From positions 5,208,001-5,272,000 of the forward strand of contig NC_039499.1 of assembly GCF_003590095.1 (NCBI RefSeq): a DNA stretch of 64,000 nucleotides. The letters are read 5' to 3'. A program made the position numbers and the translations under genes. This stretch comes from Trichoplusia ni (Eukaryota; Arthropoda; Insecta; Lepidoptera; Noctuidae). Below, one piece after another: positions 33,509-43,669 of this stretch (the stretch's first letter is position 1; each line of letters begins with the position of its first letter). Under the pieces are notes generated by a model. It saw only the letters and a program-made list of their open reading frames with translations. It was not told the origin of the DNA and did not search any database.

Positions 33509-34855
33509 ATGATCTCGAATCGAATTATAAAGTTTAACAGGCATAAATCATGTCTACTTGTGTCACGAAATGCGAGCACTACGCCGGATACGAAGTCAAT
33601 TCAACCTCCTAACCCAAGGAGGATAAGTTCTGATATGGTCGGGCCCCCCGACCCCGTGTCCAACCTTAGGAAGGTGATATTTAGGATACCTCCGAACGAA
33701 ACTGAGTTAGAAAGAAAGTATAGAGAACTGAGGACAGAGGTTCAAGAATGGAATCAAAAGTTTTGGGAGAAACACAATTCTAGGTTTTATCAGGTAACTT
33801 ATCATATTCGTTCCATGGCCAGACCCATAATACGAGTTTTCCTGTACAGATTAACTTATACTTGTTATGTGTTTATTATCATTTAAATTGAACAAGCTCA
33901 AAAAAATTCATACATTTCATGTATTCACATAATCCTTATTTGTATGGTAACCCAAGCAAAGGTGAGTGCCTAAGCAATTTACGAAATAAGGATATTATAA
34001 AACTGACAATCAATAAATTATAGGAATATTTCTATACTCAGTAAAATGATGTGTGAATATCTGATAGGCAAATTAATTTAGAAAAAATTGGTAAGCTGGA
34101 ATCCATCCTAGCTGGTGAAGGGCAAATCAGAGGAATATTTAAATAAGAGCTTGTCTATAATAGCAGATTTTAACAAAACAAATCATGGGATACTTAAATT
34201 GTACAACTTAATATGAGCCAAAGTGTTTTTTTACCACATGAAAAGATAACATGCTATCCAGAAATATTTCATAATCAATTATGAAATGTTCAAAATTTAC
34301 CATAATTGCTTTTCTGATTAGTATTTGTGATATTTTGACCTTTTTTATCAATTTACTGACCCCACATTTCACAACACGACTGCCATTCTCACCTCACTAT
34401 CATTATCAATATCCGCATACTATTGTTTAAGGTCAAAAGTTCCTTCATATCAGCTGTTGTTTAACTTTTTTGAAGATAAAAATGTTCCTTTTTGAATCTG
34501 AAACATTTCATTTTCAATCAGCAATAGGCATTCTTTTATTACTTAGATTTCAGAATCTGAGAATAAATGATAAATAAACTTAACTGCTGGGCCCAGGGGC
34601 AGTTATGTTTTTCTGAAAAATGGTTTAATTTATATATTTTTTTTGCAGGAAAGAGAAGAATACCTTAAGAAAAATATGCCCACAGACAAACAGAACCTTA
34701 CTGCAGATGAAATGAGTGTGTTTTACAAAGCTTTTTTAGATAAAAACTGGAAACTTCACCTGAATTATAATGTAGAATGGTACAAAAAGAATTTCGCCCT
34801 ACTAAGCCTAGCTATAAGAGTAAAGCTAATGAAGCTATTTAGATTTAAAGATTAG
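33509..34855 (+). CDS. COA8: Cytochrome c oxidase assembly factor 8 (APOPT1 homolog)
   Basis: COA8 is a mitochondrial matrix protein that protects complex IV assembly from oxidative stress; its loss in people causes complex IV deficiency. Two exons (33509-33793 and 34649-34855, phase 0) give 163 residues. The first about 22 residues are basic and lack acids, as in a mitochondrial targeting sequence. The family core begins with DMVGPPDPVSNLRKV, continues with IPPNETELERKYRELRTEVQ and EWNQKFWEKHN, and ends with EMSVFYKAFLDKNWKLHLNY and NVEWYKKNFALL. Family members run about 190-200 residues in vertebrates, so this is a compact insect version. The start is the only ATG that precedes a plausible targeting sequence. 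Confidence 0.87.
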
Positions 34856-34913
34856 GTCCATTATCAGATTTTATAGGCAATTGTTTGTAAATGAAGAATG
34901 TTTATTTTGTATT

Positions 34914-34935
34914 AATAAAATAATATATAAATAAA
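34914..34935 (+). terminator. COA8 polyadenylation signals
   Basis: Two aataaa hexamers at 34914-34919 and 34930-34935 lie 59-80 bases after the COA8 stop codon. They are the most likely 3' end signals. Confidence 0.6.
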
Positions 34936-36193
34936 GTATCTTTGTTAATTTATCATGGATTTTATAATGCATAAAATATACCTACACGATTTTCCCTTCT
35001 AAAATGATTCCGTGTCACACAAGTAATATTTAAGTGTAGCCCTCGCATACTAATGTATTTTCACATCTTCGGAATTTGCCGTGGACACGTTCCAACGATT
35101 TTGCGTTTAATATTATCAGTTATAGACACTTATAGATACTTACATATTCATTCCAATCCCGTTTAATATTAGATGTGTATAATATAACGAATCAAATGCG
35201 TAATAATCTAGACTGAGTTTTCCGTCACTTTTTAAGCGCCTAATATTTTTTTCACGGCAATCGTTTGCTTGATGAGTAATCTGGCGTGAGTTTCAGTCTC
35301 TTATGCGTCCGATATGGCCCTTGAAACATTCTAACGTATCACGGTTTTCGAACAATGTTTTCTTTCACTGTATTTAGCAAGTGATACGGATACCCATAAG
35401 TTGAGAAAGACATGGGCGCGTGCCGATTCGAACCTACGGCCTCTAAAGTTATATTATTGGATGTAGTGGCAATGGATATCGGTATGAAAGTATTAACACT
35501 GAGTATGTATTTTGACATCTACTGCGTAAGGGAAAGACTACTGAAGTAGGTACCTAAGTATTTATAAAGAAAAGCTACGATTCTTTCGGTATTAGGTATT
35601 CTCTCTTTTGACTATGCGGTTGAGGTGACAGAAGTTCTTTATTTTTAGTAAATATTTGTTGTTATAGCGTCAGTATAACTACATCATCTGTGAAAGTTTC
35701 AATTGTCTAGCTATCACAATTTTTGAGATACGGCCTGGTGACAGACAGACGCAATGGACAGACAGCGAAACCTCAGTAGTAGAGTTCCGTTAGTACCCTT
35801 TGGGAACAGAACCTTACAAACAGTTTATTATTTATTGCAAATTATTTTATAAAATTATAAACAAGTACTTAATTTTTGCTCGTGGATTCAATTTTTTTAT
35901 TCATTAAAACCTCTTGAAAAGTCCTTAAAACCATAAATATAAAACAATGTCAAAAACTATTTTCTGCCCGCACAATACTGTTCGTAGTTAGTTATAAAAC
36001 ACAAAAAGAAACACTCTTCATTTTGGTTCATGTATTGAAAATGACATTAAACTTTGTCATAAGATTTATAATTTGCAAAATATGGTTTCGATAGCTAATT
36101 ATAAATTTACGGTTCGGTATCAGAGGCACTGTCACACAATATTAAATGTGAAATATTCGTAATTTGTATTAAACGGTACCTCAATTAGATAAA
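34936..36193. other. Spacer with two repeat remnants
   Basis: No gene was seen. A minus-strand stretch at 35390-35450 contains the perfect B-box-like ggttcgaatc, so it may be a tRNA-derived SINE remnant. A second remnant is described at 35701-35817. Confidence 0.5.
35701..35817 (+). repeat. Mobile-element 3' tail with 'gacagacag' block
   Basis: The order of acagacagacgcaatggaca, cctcagtagtagagttcc and accctttgggaacagaacc is that of a repeat tail widespread in arthropod genomes. No other copy is in this window and no coding part remains. Confidence 0.5.
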
Positions 36194-37805
36194 ATGTACA
36201 TCGCGTTTAAGTGGCTAATTGGTTTGACTCTAGCAATGTGGCTAACGATGTGCGGCTTTGACTTTGCATACAGGCGGAACGTTGGAGTGAAGCAAGAGGA
36301 TGGTTAGTAACTAGAAGTCGATGCCCTCAGCGCGTAGCACTAGTTAGAGGTTACTGTATGTTTTATGTTTTAGTTTGCCCGCAGAAGATTGGAGAAATAG
36401 AGATCACTAGGAACACAACAGTTCCAGTGAAACGAAAGATAGAGTTACACAGAGGGAGACTGAAGCAAGCGGGCGAGAAGCTGCAGGGCTTCGCCGTCCT
36501 GCATGGGTTTATGTTTGTAGCCGGAGCCCTAGTGGTGTCCTTATATAATCGGAAGCGAGAAATTATGTCATATACAAAAAGAAAAATTTCCAAAATTAAT
36601 ACATATATTATTTTGGACGTATTACAATTATTTTCAGAAATAATCGCCTTTCAAATAAATCGTGTAATAGAACTATGCTGTAAAATATTAAGTAATAAGG
36701 CAAAGAGCATTTTAGTCAAATTTAGACAAAAATTTCGCAGTTTATTATCGAGGAATGAATTACAAAAGCCAAGAATAAATATCATGTTGCTAAAAAAGTT
36801 ACAAGAAATTGGAGAAGAGAGGAAAAATCTCGGCCAACTTCTAATTGCAGCCATTCACGAGAATAAAAATATTAGAATGCAATATCAATTAGAAAACATG
36901 GCTAAGAATAGACTAGTGCGGCACATCGAGAACACACAAAAATTGATCAAAGAAAACAGGTCCAGATACGTTAGTTTTCAACAATTATATTTAGTGACAC
37001 ACCAAGAAAACACATTTCTGAGGTCTCGGTTAAAGAAACTTACGAAAGAAAAAGACGAAGCCGAAAAAAATTTATTAGAGTTGATGAACGAAGTGTACAA
37101 ATCCAAAAATAACGAACTTAAAACATTTTGCAGTCGATTTATTGTTAGGACTAAAGACAGCTTATTGAATGCAGACGTGGGTGCAGAGATCCAAAAATTC
37201 TTAGACAAGTCTCAGATGCCGGGCTCCACGTCATCAAATTGGTCATCTGATAGTTCAGATGTAAAGCTAGATGCAAACCACTGTTGGCCGAAATGCGCAA
37301 ATGCTAGATTTGCAGAAATCATTCAAGATGATGTCCTTGTACCTTTAGTGTCTGATGCGCCCAAGCTTAAAGGGCTTCCCGGGGAATGCGTTTTGACTGT
37401 GAAGGACAAAAACGGACTGATTGAAAAGTTGTACGAATATGACTACGAGTCAGATTTGGACAATGGTGATACAATCAGGAGAATAAGAGAATATTCGGTT
37501 TATCACGATAAAGATTGTTTATTAGACTGTTCGAGGTGAATATTATTTTTATATTAAATATCTATAGTTCTGCTCCAGGTTTATTTGTGATATAATCAAT
37601 AACGCGTTTTCTCTTTCTTTTCAGTTTAAGAAATTTTGAAAATGAATGTCGAACACCACCGCCAGGTTACCGATCTAGCGTGGAGTACCCGCTCACCACG
37701 CCAAGGTTTCTAACTGGCTCGGAAATATTTCAAAAATTTATGCAGAACAATAGAAACGTAGTGTCTTTACCCACGGTACCAGAACCTCCGTTATTAACGG
37801 GATGA
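36194..37805 (+). CDS. Unrecognised membrane-anchored coiled-coil protein, 483 residues
   Basis: Exons 36194-36302, 36374-37535 and 37625-37805 join in phases 1 and 2 and close at 483 residues. The N-terminus (residues 6-26, KWLIGLTLAMWLTMCGFDF) is hydrophobic, like a signal peptide or anchor. A second hydrophobic stretch follows at about residues 76-92 (GFAVLHGFMFVAGALVV). From about 175 to 280 the protein is rich in Lys, Glu, Leu and Arg, with heptad-like spacing that suggests coiled coil. A Ser-rich acidic section (PGSTSSNWSSDSSDV) and a Pro-rich C-terminus follow. I do not recognise a family. The first junction uses the acceptor after ttatgttttag; another acceptor (36382-36384) would not match the first exon in phase. 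A polyadenylation signal is at 37847-37852. Confidence 0.7.
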
Positions 37806-38213
37806 TTTTCTAAAAGTTTTTCTTTTGGACGTGATGTAATTTGAGAAATAAATTGTTTTAACCTGTTTTTATTTGACATTTATTTTGGGTTCTCATGGAT
37901 ATTTGTGTTTGGCAACATATCCATTTCATTTTCATACACTCCCGTGTTTGTGAAGAACTATTTTGTTAAGTAAAATTAAGATTACGTCTTGTAAAAGGTA
38001 CGTTTCTTTGATATTACGTTTACTATCATAGTTATATTTGTACGATGATGTACATATAATTAACATAAACTTAAAGCAAATTGTAAATAGAGGCTTATAA
38101 TTATTTTGAAAATACTTTTCCACATGTCAATAACAATGTTCCGTAAATGACAATTTAGAGAAAAGTGTTGCCAACCCAATATATCACTATGATTTCAGGA
38201 AATTATTTAAAAG
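37806..38213 (+). other. Short spacer before ALKBH2
   Basis: 3' untranslated region of the preceding gene (aataaa at 37847-37852) and the ALKBH2 upstream region. Nothing else was seen. Confidence 0.6.
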
Positions 38214-41200
38214 ATGGAAAAATTGAAAAATATCGACGTGAATTCAGTGATCTGGAAATCTATTAAAGGAGATGGGCTTAATTTGGAATATACTGTGCCC
38301 ATAAATAAAAGTATAGCTAGTGAGATTTTTAGAGAACTCGAAAGTACTTTAGAATATTTCACCGGAGATCTGTCTCAAATAAAGTGAGCATTTTTCTTGC
38401 TTTCTAACGTTTCTTGTATCACTTAGGATGTTAGTATCCTGTGTCCTGAGCTAATCGGCAAACGGATAGCAAAGCAGACTATTTAAGATTATATTTTTTT
38501 TAGAGTATTTGGAAAGGTTTACCCCTTACCGCGTCAGCAGGTAGCTTACGGCGATCCAGGGATAACTTACACATACTCTGGAACAACAGTTCCTGCATTG
38601 CCTTGGCCAGCACCCGTGTTGGCTTTGCGAGACTTTCTGCTAGCTCTCAAAGGCGTTAAATATGACTTTGTTTTGGTTAACAAGTGAGTGTATACAATTA
38701 AATGACTAATAGAATTTTTCAATAAGATAGGTGCTATGATCCGCGATTGCTTTAAATGAAATGCTTGCATGCCTTGCCTTAAGTATTTTGAATGGTTACT
38801 TATCAAGTTATTGCATTTTTTAATGTATTACAATACCATTTCACGGTTAGGTAGATTAAGGCTGCAAATTTTATGAAGCCTGAGGATACGTTTCTCCAAT
38901 AAATGTTTATTTCTATGTCAAATTCCACATAAAAATATTAAAGTACTCTAATAAATTAAAGTTTTATCGGCTTTCGATGACGGTATCTTAACATTCTACA
39001 ATTTATGTCGACGTAGATACAGAAGTGGTACTGATCATATGGGTGAGCATAGAGATAATGAACCGGAGCTAGATCCTACTGCGCCTATAGCGTCCATTTC
39101 CTTTGGACAAGAGAGGACTTTCGTACTCAAGCATAGAGATGCACGGAAACCAGGGAAAGATAAGAAGCCGATACCTCCAGGTAAGCGTTTATTTTAAATC
39201 CTCATACTTATTGATAGTAACAGAGTCGTCGATATTCCTTAGTTTGTAGAACATGTATCGCAGGAGTCGTGCTTCGTAAGTGACGGTTTGCTTCGCCTTG
39301 TTATGTGCGTCCTCTTCTTGAAATGGGTTCTCGATAACGGTGCTCACGCGGCGCCCGTACGTCTCGCAACCTTCTAGGAACTGCAAGCAGTCCTTTATAG
39401 TGTTATCTTTAACAACAATCAAGTGCTTAGCTAAGTTCTCCAGGAATGATAAAAAACAACGCTTGGCATAGAACCACGTATCGGTTCCTAGACGCTTATT
39501 AAAAGGCTCTAGGGATTTTATAACTCGGGATATTCCAAATTCGTAGTTCCCCTTCGCGCAATACAACGTGCCGATTACTAAGTTCACGATGCACAGATGA
39601 TAAAACTTCTTTTGGGGGTCTTCGAATATTTGTTGCTCTTCCTCTTTTTCAATTTTCCTCATAATATCTTCGGCTTCCTCGTTTTGTGACGTCATTATGT
39701 AAGATACACAGAGATTAGCTAAAACTACTGCGCTTACATCTAAAATATTATCATACTGTTTCTTAACAATTGGTTCGTAGAAACTGGCCGCTTCTTTATA
39801 CTTATTTTCTTGCATAAACAGCACATGAGCTACATTTAGTCGCCAAACATCAGATTCATTGCAAAATTCTACCGATTTGCGAAAAATCTTTTCCACCTGT
39901 CCATAGTTTTCCATATCCCAGTAGATTTTAGCTTGAGCCATAACAACTGGAATGTATCTTTCCAAGGCCTCTTCGTATTCAACCACAGCTTTCTTCACTT
40001 GGTCATTGTCCCCTTGAGACCGACTCTCCTGAACTACTTTTGTAAGTTTCCTCAACTGCTCCGCATGTTTAGAGGCTATATCTTCATATTTCTGGAATGC
40101 TTCTTCAGGTGATGTTTGGCTGGTAATTATAGCATCCAAAAAGTCATATAGGTATGGGGTCAAGTATTTGTATGTAAATTGGGCGTTTTCGGCTAGAACA
40201 TCAGCTGCTAGATCAAAGTATTCAAATTTACAATACAGAAGTAAAAGGTTAGCGAATGTTTCTGCTGGAAAAGGATCTTGTTGGAGCAAGAAATGTAGTT
40301 TTTCGAAGCCATCTGTAGGCTTGATATCTATAGAGGTGAGAGCTATGTTGTGCAGTGTCACCGCATCTAACTCATGTTCATGTCTCGGTGGCATGTCGTT
40401 GAGGGCTTCGCGCGCCGCTTCTATGTTCTTCAATTGGAACTCGATAGCGGCCTTTAGATTGAACACTTCAGTGAGTGCCGTCTCATGTAAGGTCAACGTA
40501 TTTCCGACGGACTTCACTTCTGATGTTTCTGCTTGCATACCCACAGCTAGCTCGGGATGATCGCGGATGCCTCTTTCGATGACAAGAGTTATGTGTTTTA
40601 ATGCTTGAGGATACTCTTTTAGTTTAAAATAACATAACGCTATGTTGTAATGAAGATGCGCATTGAATCCTACGACGTTGAGACTCCTTGAAAACTTTTG
40701 TAAGGCCTCTTCATATTGGTTTTCTTTGAATAAAAGACATCCCAGATTTATATCCTTATCTGGATCCTCTTGAGGGTAAGAATCAACTAGGCCTTTCGCA
40801 GTTATTGTATCCTCTTCTCCATATTTAATGGCAGATTGCAATTTAATGACTTTTCTTTCAAGTTCTGGAGCAGTTATTTGTACAGTGACTTTGTAAGATT
40901 CATCATACATTGTTGCTTCGTGGAGAGCTTGAGCAAAGTACAGCTTGTACTCGGGGACATCAGGGTGCATGGCTGCTAATTGTTCATAGCAATTTGCTGC
41001 TTCAACAAAAGATTGGGTTCTAAAATAACAGAATCCGAGAAGAGATAGTCCCGCGCGGTTCGGACTAAAGTTTATAGCTTCGTTTAAAGCCTTGATTGCC
41101 TCATCGTATCTGGTTTCTTTTATCTGGAACAAATAATTGTCATTTTATTCAATTCATCACAGTAACGGCTAGACGATAATGAATCTATTTCTAACGTAAT

Positions 41201-42988
41201 AACGCGTCCTTAAGATGATTATCTTATTAGATTATTTAAATTACAAGTGGAATATTTAAGGACAAACGTAGCATGCTACGACCGAATGTCCCTTTGCATC
41301 GATATTATTATGAGAGCTTGATACATAATGCCCATTGTGTATTGGGCCTTGTTGTATGTAGCTAATTAGCACCTTATTCAGAAAATCACTATACCTAAAC
41401 TTCGCGCGTCCTTGACAATTTATTTGGATTATCTGTGAACTAATTAATTAACATAAAATGAAATATTTTTCTACTTGCAAGAATGCAACATAAGGGATTA
41501 AACGAGTAATATAAGGGGTTTAACCGATTTAATATGAAATATGCCTAAAGTATTGTTTTCTTTTATTGATATCGTACATTCTTAGGTGGAGCTTACTGAC
41601 GTAGAAATACGATTAAAACCGTCTACTTCAATGTATTAAAACCGTCTACGTCAATGTATTAAAACTAACTGATAAAATCGTTACTCTTTTCGTTTAAATT
41701 TCAAATTTTAAAAAAGTACAATTCTTTTAGTCCGTATCATTTACCTTAAATTAGCTACTTCCTGATACTCAATATTAAAATGGTTTATTGCACTTCAGAA
41801 AGGATTGTTACATAATTTGATAATACTCTATTGCTCTCTTGAAAGTAACTAAGTAAACTCTACAAACCTCCAGCTTCTACTAGGTATTTGGGTTCGGCAA
41901 TAAAACTCATGAATCATAAAAAAAAACGATTATTATTTACAGTACCTAAGTAGGTATAAAATATAATAAGCTACGTGGACATTTAGGTCGAAAGTATTAT
42001 CGTGCGATGTCGTTAATCTTATCAGATGATCGTTAAACGAAATGCGGCTCAGTGCACTAATTACATTACATGATATCTTTATAACGACAGCTGCCCGATT
42101 AGAATTCGTTTAGGTAAGTTGATATTTGCAAAATACCCTTGAAAGACATTCCCTTGATTTATAGGTGATGGGTGTAGCAACCCAAAATAATCAATCAATT
42201 GTTTAAAACATGGTGTTATCGTAGCATACATTGCGGAAATTGTTTTCGTTATTATCCAAGGCTGAAAAGTTTTATTATTACGTATTTATTTGTAGTACAA
42301 TCGTGTAGGGTTGTCTTTAAATATATTTTATATACTTTTTTTTACGAAACAAACAGTTGATACCGTAATTATATACAGTCGAAGTGCCTGCAACGAATTA
42401 CTTAGGTCAAAAAGTCATACGAAATGTCTTTGGCATGGTGAAGGTATCTAATAAGTATTACTTGTGGTACTTACACTAATAATCACTACCTAGAAACGTG
42501 CCTAATATAGAAGTGCCGATTCCACTTGTGTACAAATATCTATTCAAGTGTCCTATTATAAAATGAAAACATAAGGAATTCTGTCTCACCATTGTATATA
42601 TCGTTTTTGTATATTGTCCATCTTTTATCTGCATTGTTTGGTCCATCATAAAATTGTTTATTTTAACTTGTCTTTATAGTTTACAATCTGGTTGCTATAG
42701 CAACTGAATAGCTCAGACCTAATAAAATAAAAATAACTCTGAACCGAAAGGTGCACTCTGCCTATAACGAAAAGATTGCAATGTTGTTGATACAAAAACC
42801 TTTTTGAGATTATCCACTAAGCCTTTATTATTCCTTTTGCAGTGAAACTGGAATTGGAGCACGGCAGCATACTACTAATGAACCCACCCACAAATGAAAT
42901 ATGGTATCACTCTCTTCCGACTCGAAAAAAGTTATTGGGTGCAAGAATAAATTTAACGTTTAGAAAAATGATCATTAAACGTCATTAA
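38214..42988 (+). CDS. ALKBH2: ALKBH2, DNA oxidative demethylase
   Basis: ALKBH2 uses iron and 2-oxoglutarate to remove alkyl groups such as 1-methyladenine and 3-methylcytosine from double-stranded DNA in the nucleus. Four exons, 38214-38383, 38504-38683, 39017-39180 and 42843-42988, give 219 residues with matching phases. The iron ligands are visible as H128-x-D130 in the GEHRDNE segment and H194 in the WYHSLP segment. The 2-oxoglutarate-binding arginines are R206 and R212 in the ARINLTFRK segment. The aromatic-rich exon 2 (SGTTVPALPWPAPV) matches the nucleotide-recognition lid region. The protein is slightly shorter than human ALKBH2 (261 residues) because the N-terminal extension is absent. 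For exon 3, two acceptors are in the same phase; I chose the one that restores KYRSGTDH, as in the family. Intron 3 (3.7 kb) contains IFT70 on the other strand. Confidence 0.9.
38906..38911 (-). terminator. Candidate IFT70 polyadenylation signal
   Basis: tttatt on the plus strand reads aataaa on the minus strand. It is the first such hexamer downstream of the IFT70 stop region beyond ALKBH2 exon 3; using it would place that exon inside the IFT70 3' untranslated region. A closer hexamer overlaps the stop codon itself (39188-39193) and is too close to the coding end to be the sole signal. Confidence 0.35.
39189..42649 (-). CDS. IFT70: Intraflagellar transport protein 70 (TTC30 family)
   Basis: IFT70 is a tetratricopeptide-repeat subunit of the IFT-B complex that carries cargo along cilia. 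In insects cilia are limited to sensory neurons and sperm, so expression there is expected. Two exons: a short one, 42649-42590, encoding QIKDGQYTKTIYTM, and a long one, 41123-39189, joined in phase 0 to give 664 residues, the normal family size. The N-terminus matches the family (IKDG...IKETRYDEAI, then AGLSLLGFCYFR). Helical TPR units run through most of the protein, with a charged helix rich in Glu and Lys at the 'KIEKEEEQQIF' segment. The coding sequence is wholly nested antisense in ALKBH2 intron 3, stopping 8 bases from the donor of ALKBH2 exon 3. Two in-frame ATGs at the start are adjacent; the first is used here. Confidence 0.92.
41124..42589 (-). other. IFT70 intron 1 (also part of ALKBH2 intron 3)
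   Basis: 1.5 kb AT-rich intron. It contains a small direct repeat at 41612-41657 and otherwise nothing recognised. Confidence 0.7.
41612..41657 (+). repeat. 23-bp tandem duplication
   Basis: attaaaaccgtctacttcaa and three more bases are repeated immediately, with one change (t to g), followed by a partial third copy. It is a minor local duplication. Confidence 0.75.
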
Positions 42989-43669
42989 TTAGAATCTAGC
43001 AGCGATAATGAACGTTGTGTGATAGACAATATTTTTTGTAAGCAGAATGCCATTGTTCCTTTGTCAACATTCAATGTCGATGACGTTTAAAAAAAAAACA
43101 AATGTCAAATAATAATGATTTGTTGTGTGTGTCGATGTTACAATTATTCGTTTTATTTTAATTAAACAGTATAAAATATAATCCTGTCATTGTCTGAACA
43201 TCAAAGGTAAGTCTGTCGTTGGTAGTATTGTAGTTATATCCTCTATTCCGAGCTACGTAAATATATGTGTACATTTAGATAGATTCATTTGGTTATCAGA
43301 GATACTCGAGTACATACATTTCCACGATAAGAGGTGACTATATAACGGAGTAAAACGTTGAACGGCCACCGTTAGCGCTACGTATTGAAATGAATACTGT
43401 TTTCCGTGCAAAACCACTCCCCGTTTTCGTAAATTGCCAAACATGGGCTGAAAATTTCGACGTCGAATTCGATGGGAAACAGTTCGAGTGCAGAGCGCTA
43501 AAAGTTGACTAAATTTGTTGAGTAAACATTGTCGCGGCCTGTGAGGCTTGTGTGCCACGGCTCAGGATTCGAAATTGACAGTGGTTTAGAGATTCCTTCA
43601 AAAATATATGAATAATTTGTATTTGTCAGTCAAAATTAAATTGCTCAGTAGTATATAGTTATTGTGACT
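42989..43669 (+). other. Upstream region and candidate 5' exons of Rabex-5
   Basis: A candidate non-coding exon ends at 43206 with the consensus donor AAAG|GTAAGT. An acceptor ttgctcag at 43641-43648 then lies 22 bases before the Rabex-5 start codon. Together they suggest a spliced 5' untranslated region with an intron of about 440 bases. The transcript start was not identified. The minus-strand open frame at 43253-43558 is not supported. Confidence 0.45.

Noticed and set aside
36382..36384. Acceptor CAG before the AAGATTGG segment of the unrecognised gene
   Set aside because: It gives the wrong phase with the first exon. The acceptor at 36371-36373 restores the frame and has a better pyrimidine tract.
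39021..39026. Alternative ALKBH2 exon 3 acceptor a few bases downstream
   Set aside because: It is in phase but would remove two residues (Tyr-Arg) that family members have at this position.
40168..40560. 130-residue frame antisense to IFT70
   Set aside because: It is a shadow of the IFT70 exon on the opposite strand, Ser- and Cys-rich as expected for an antisense reading.
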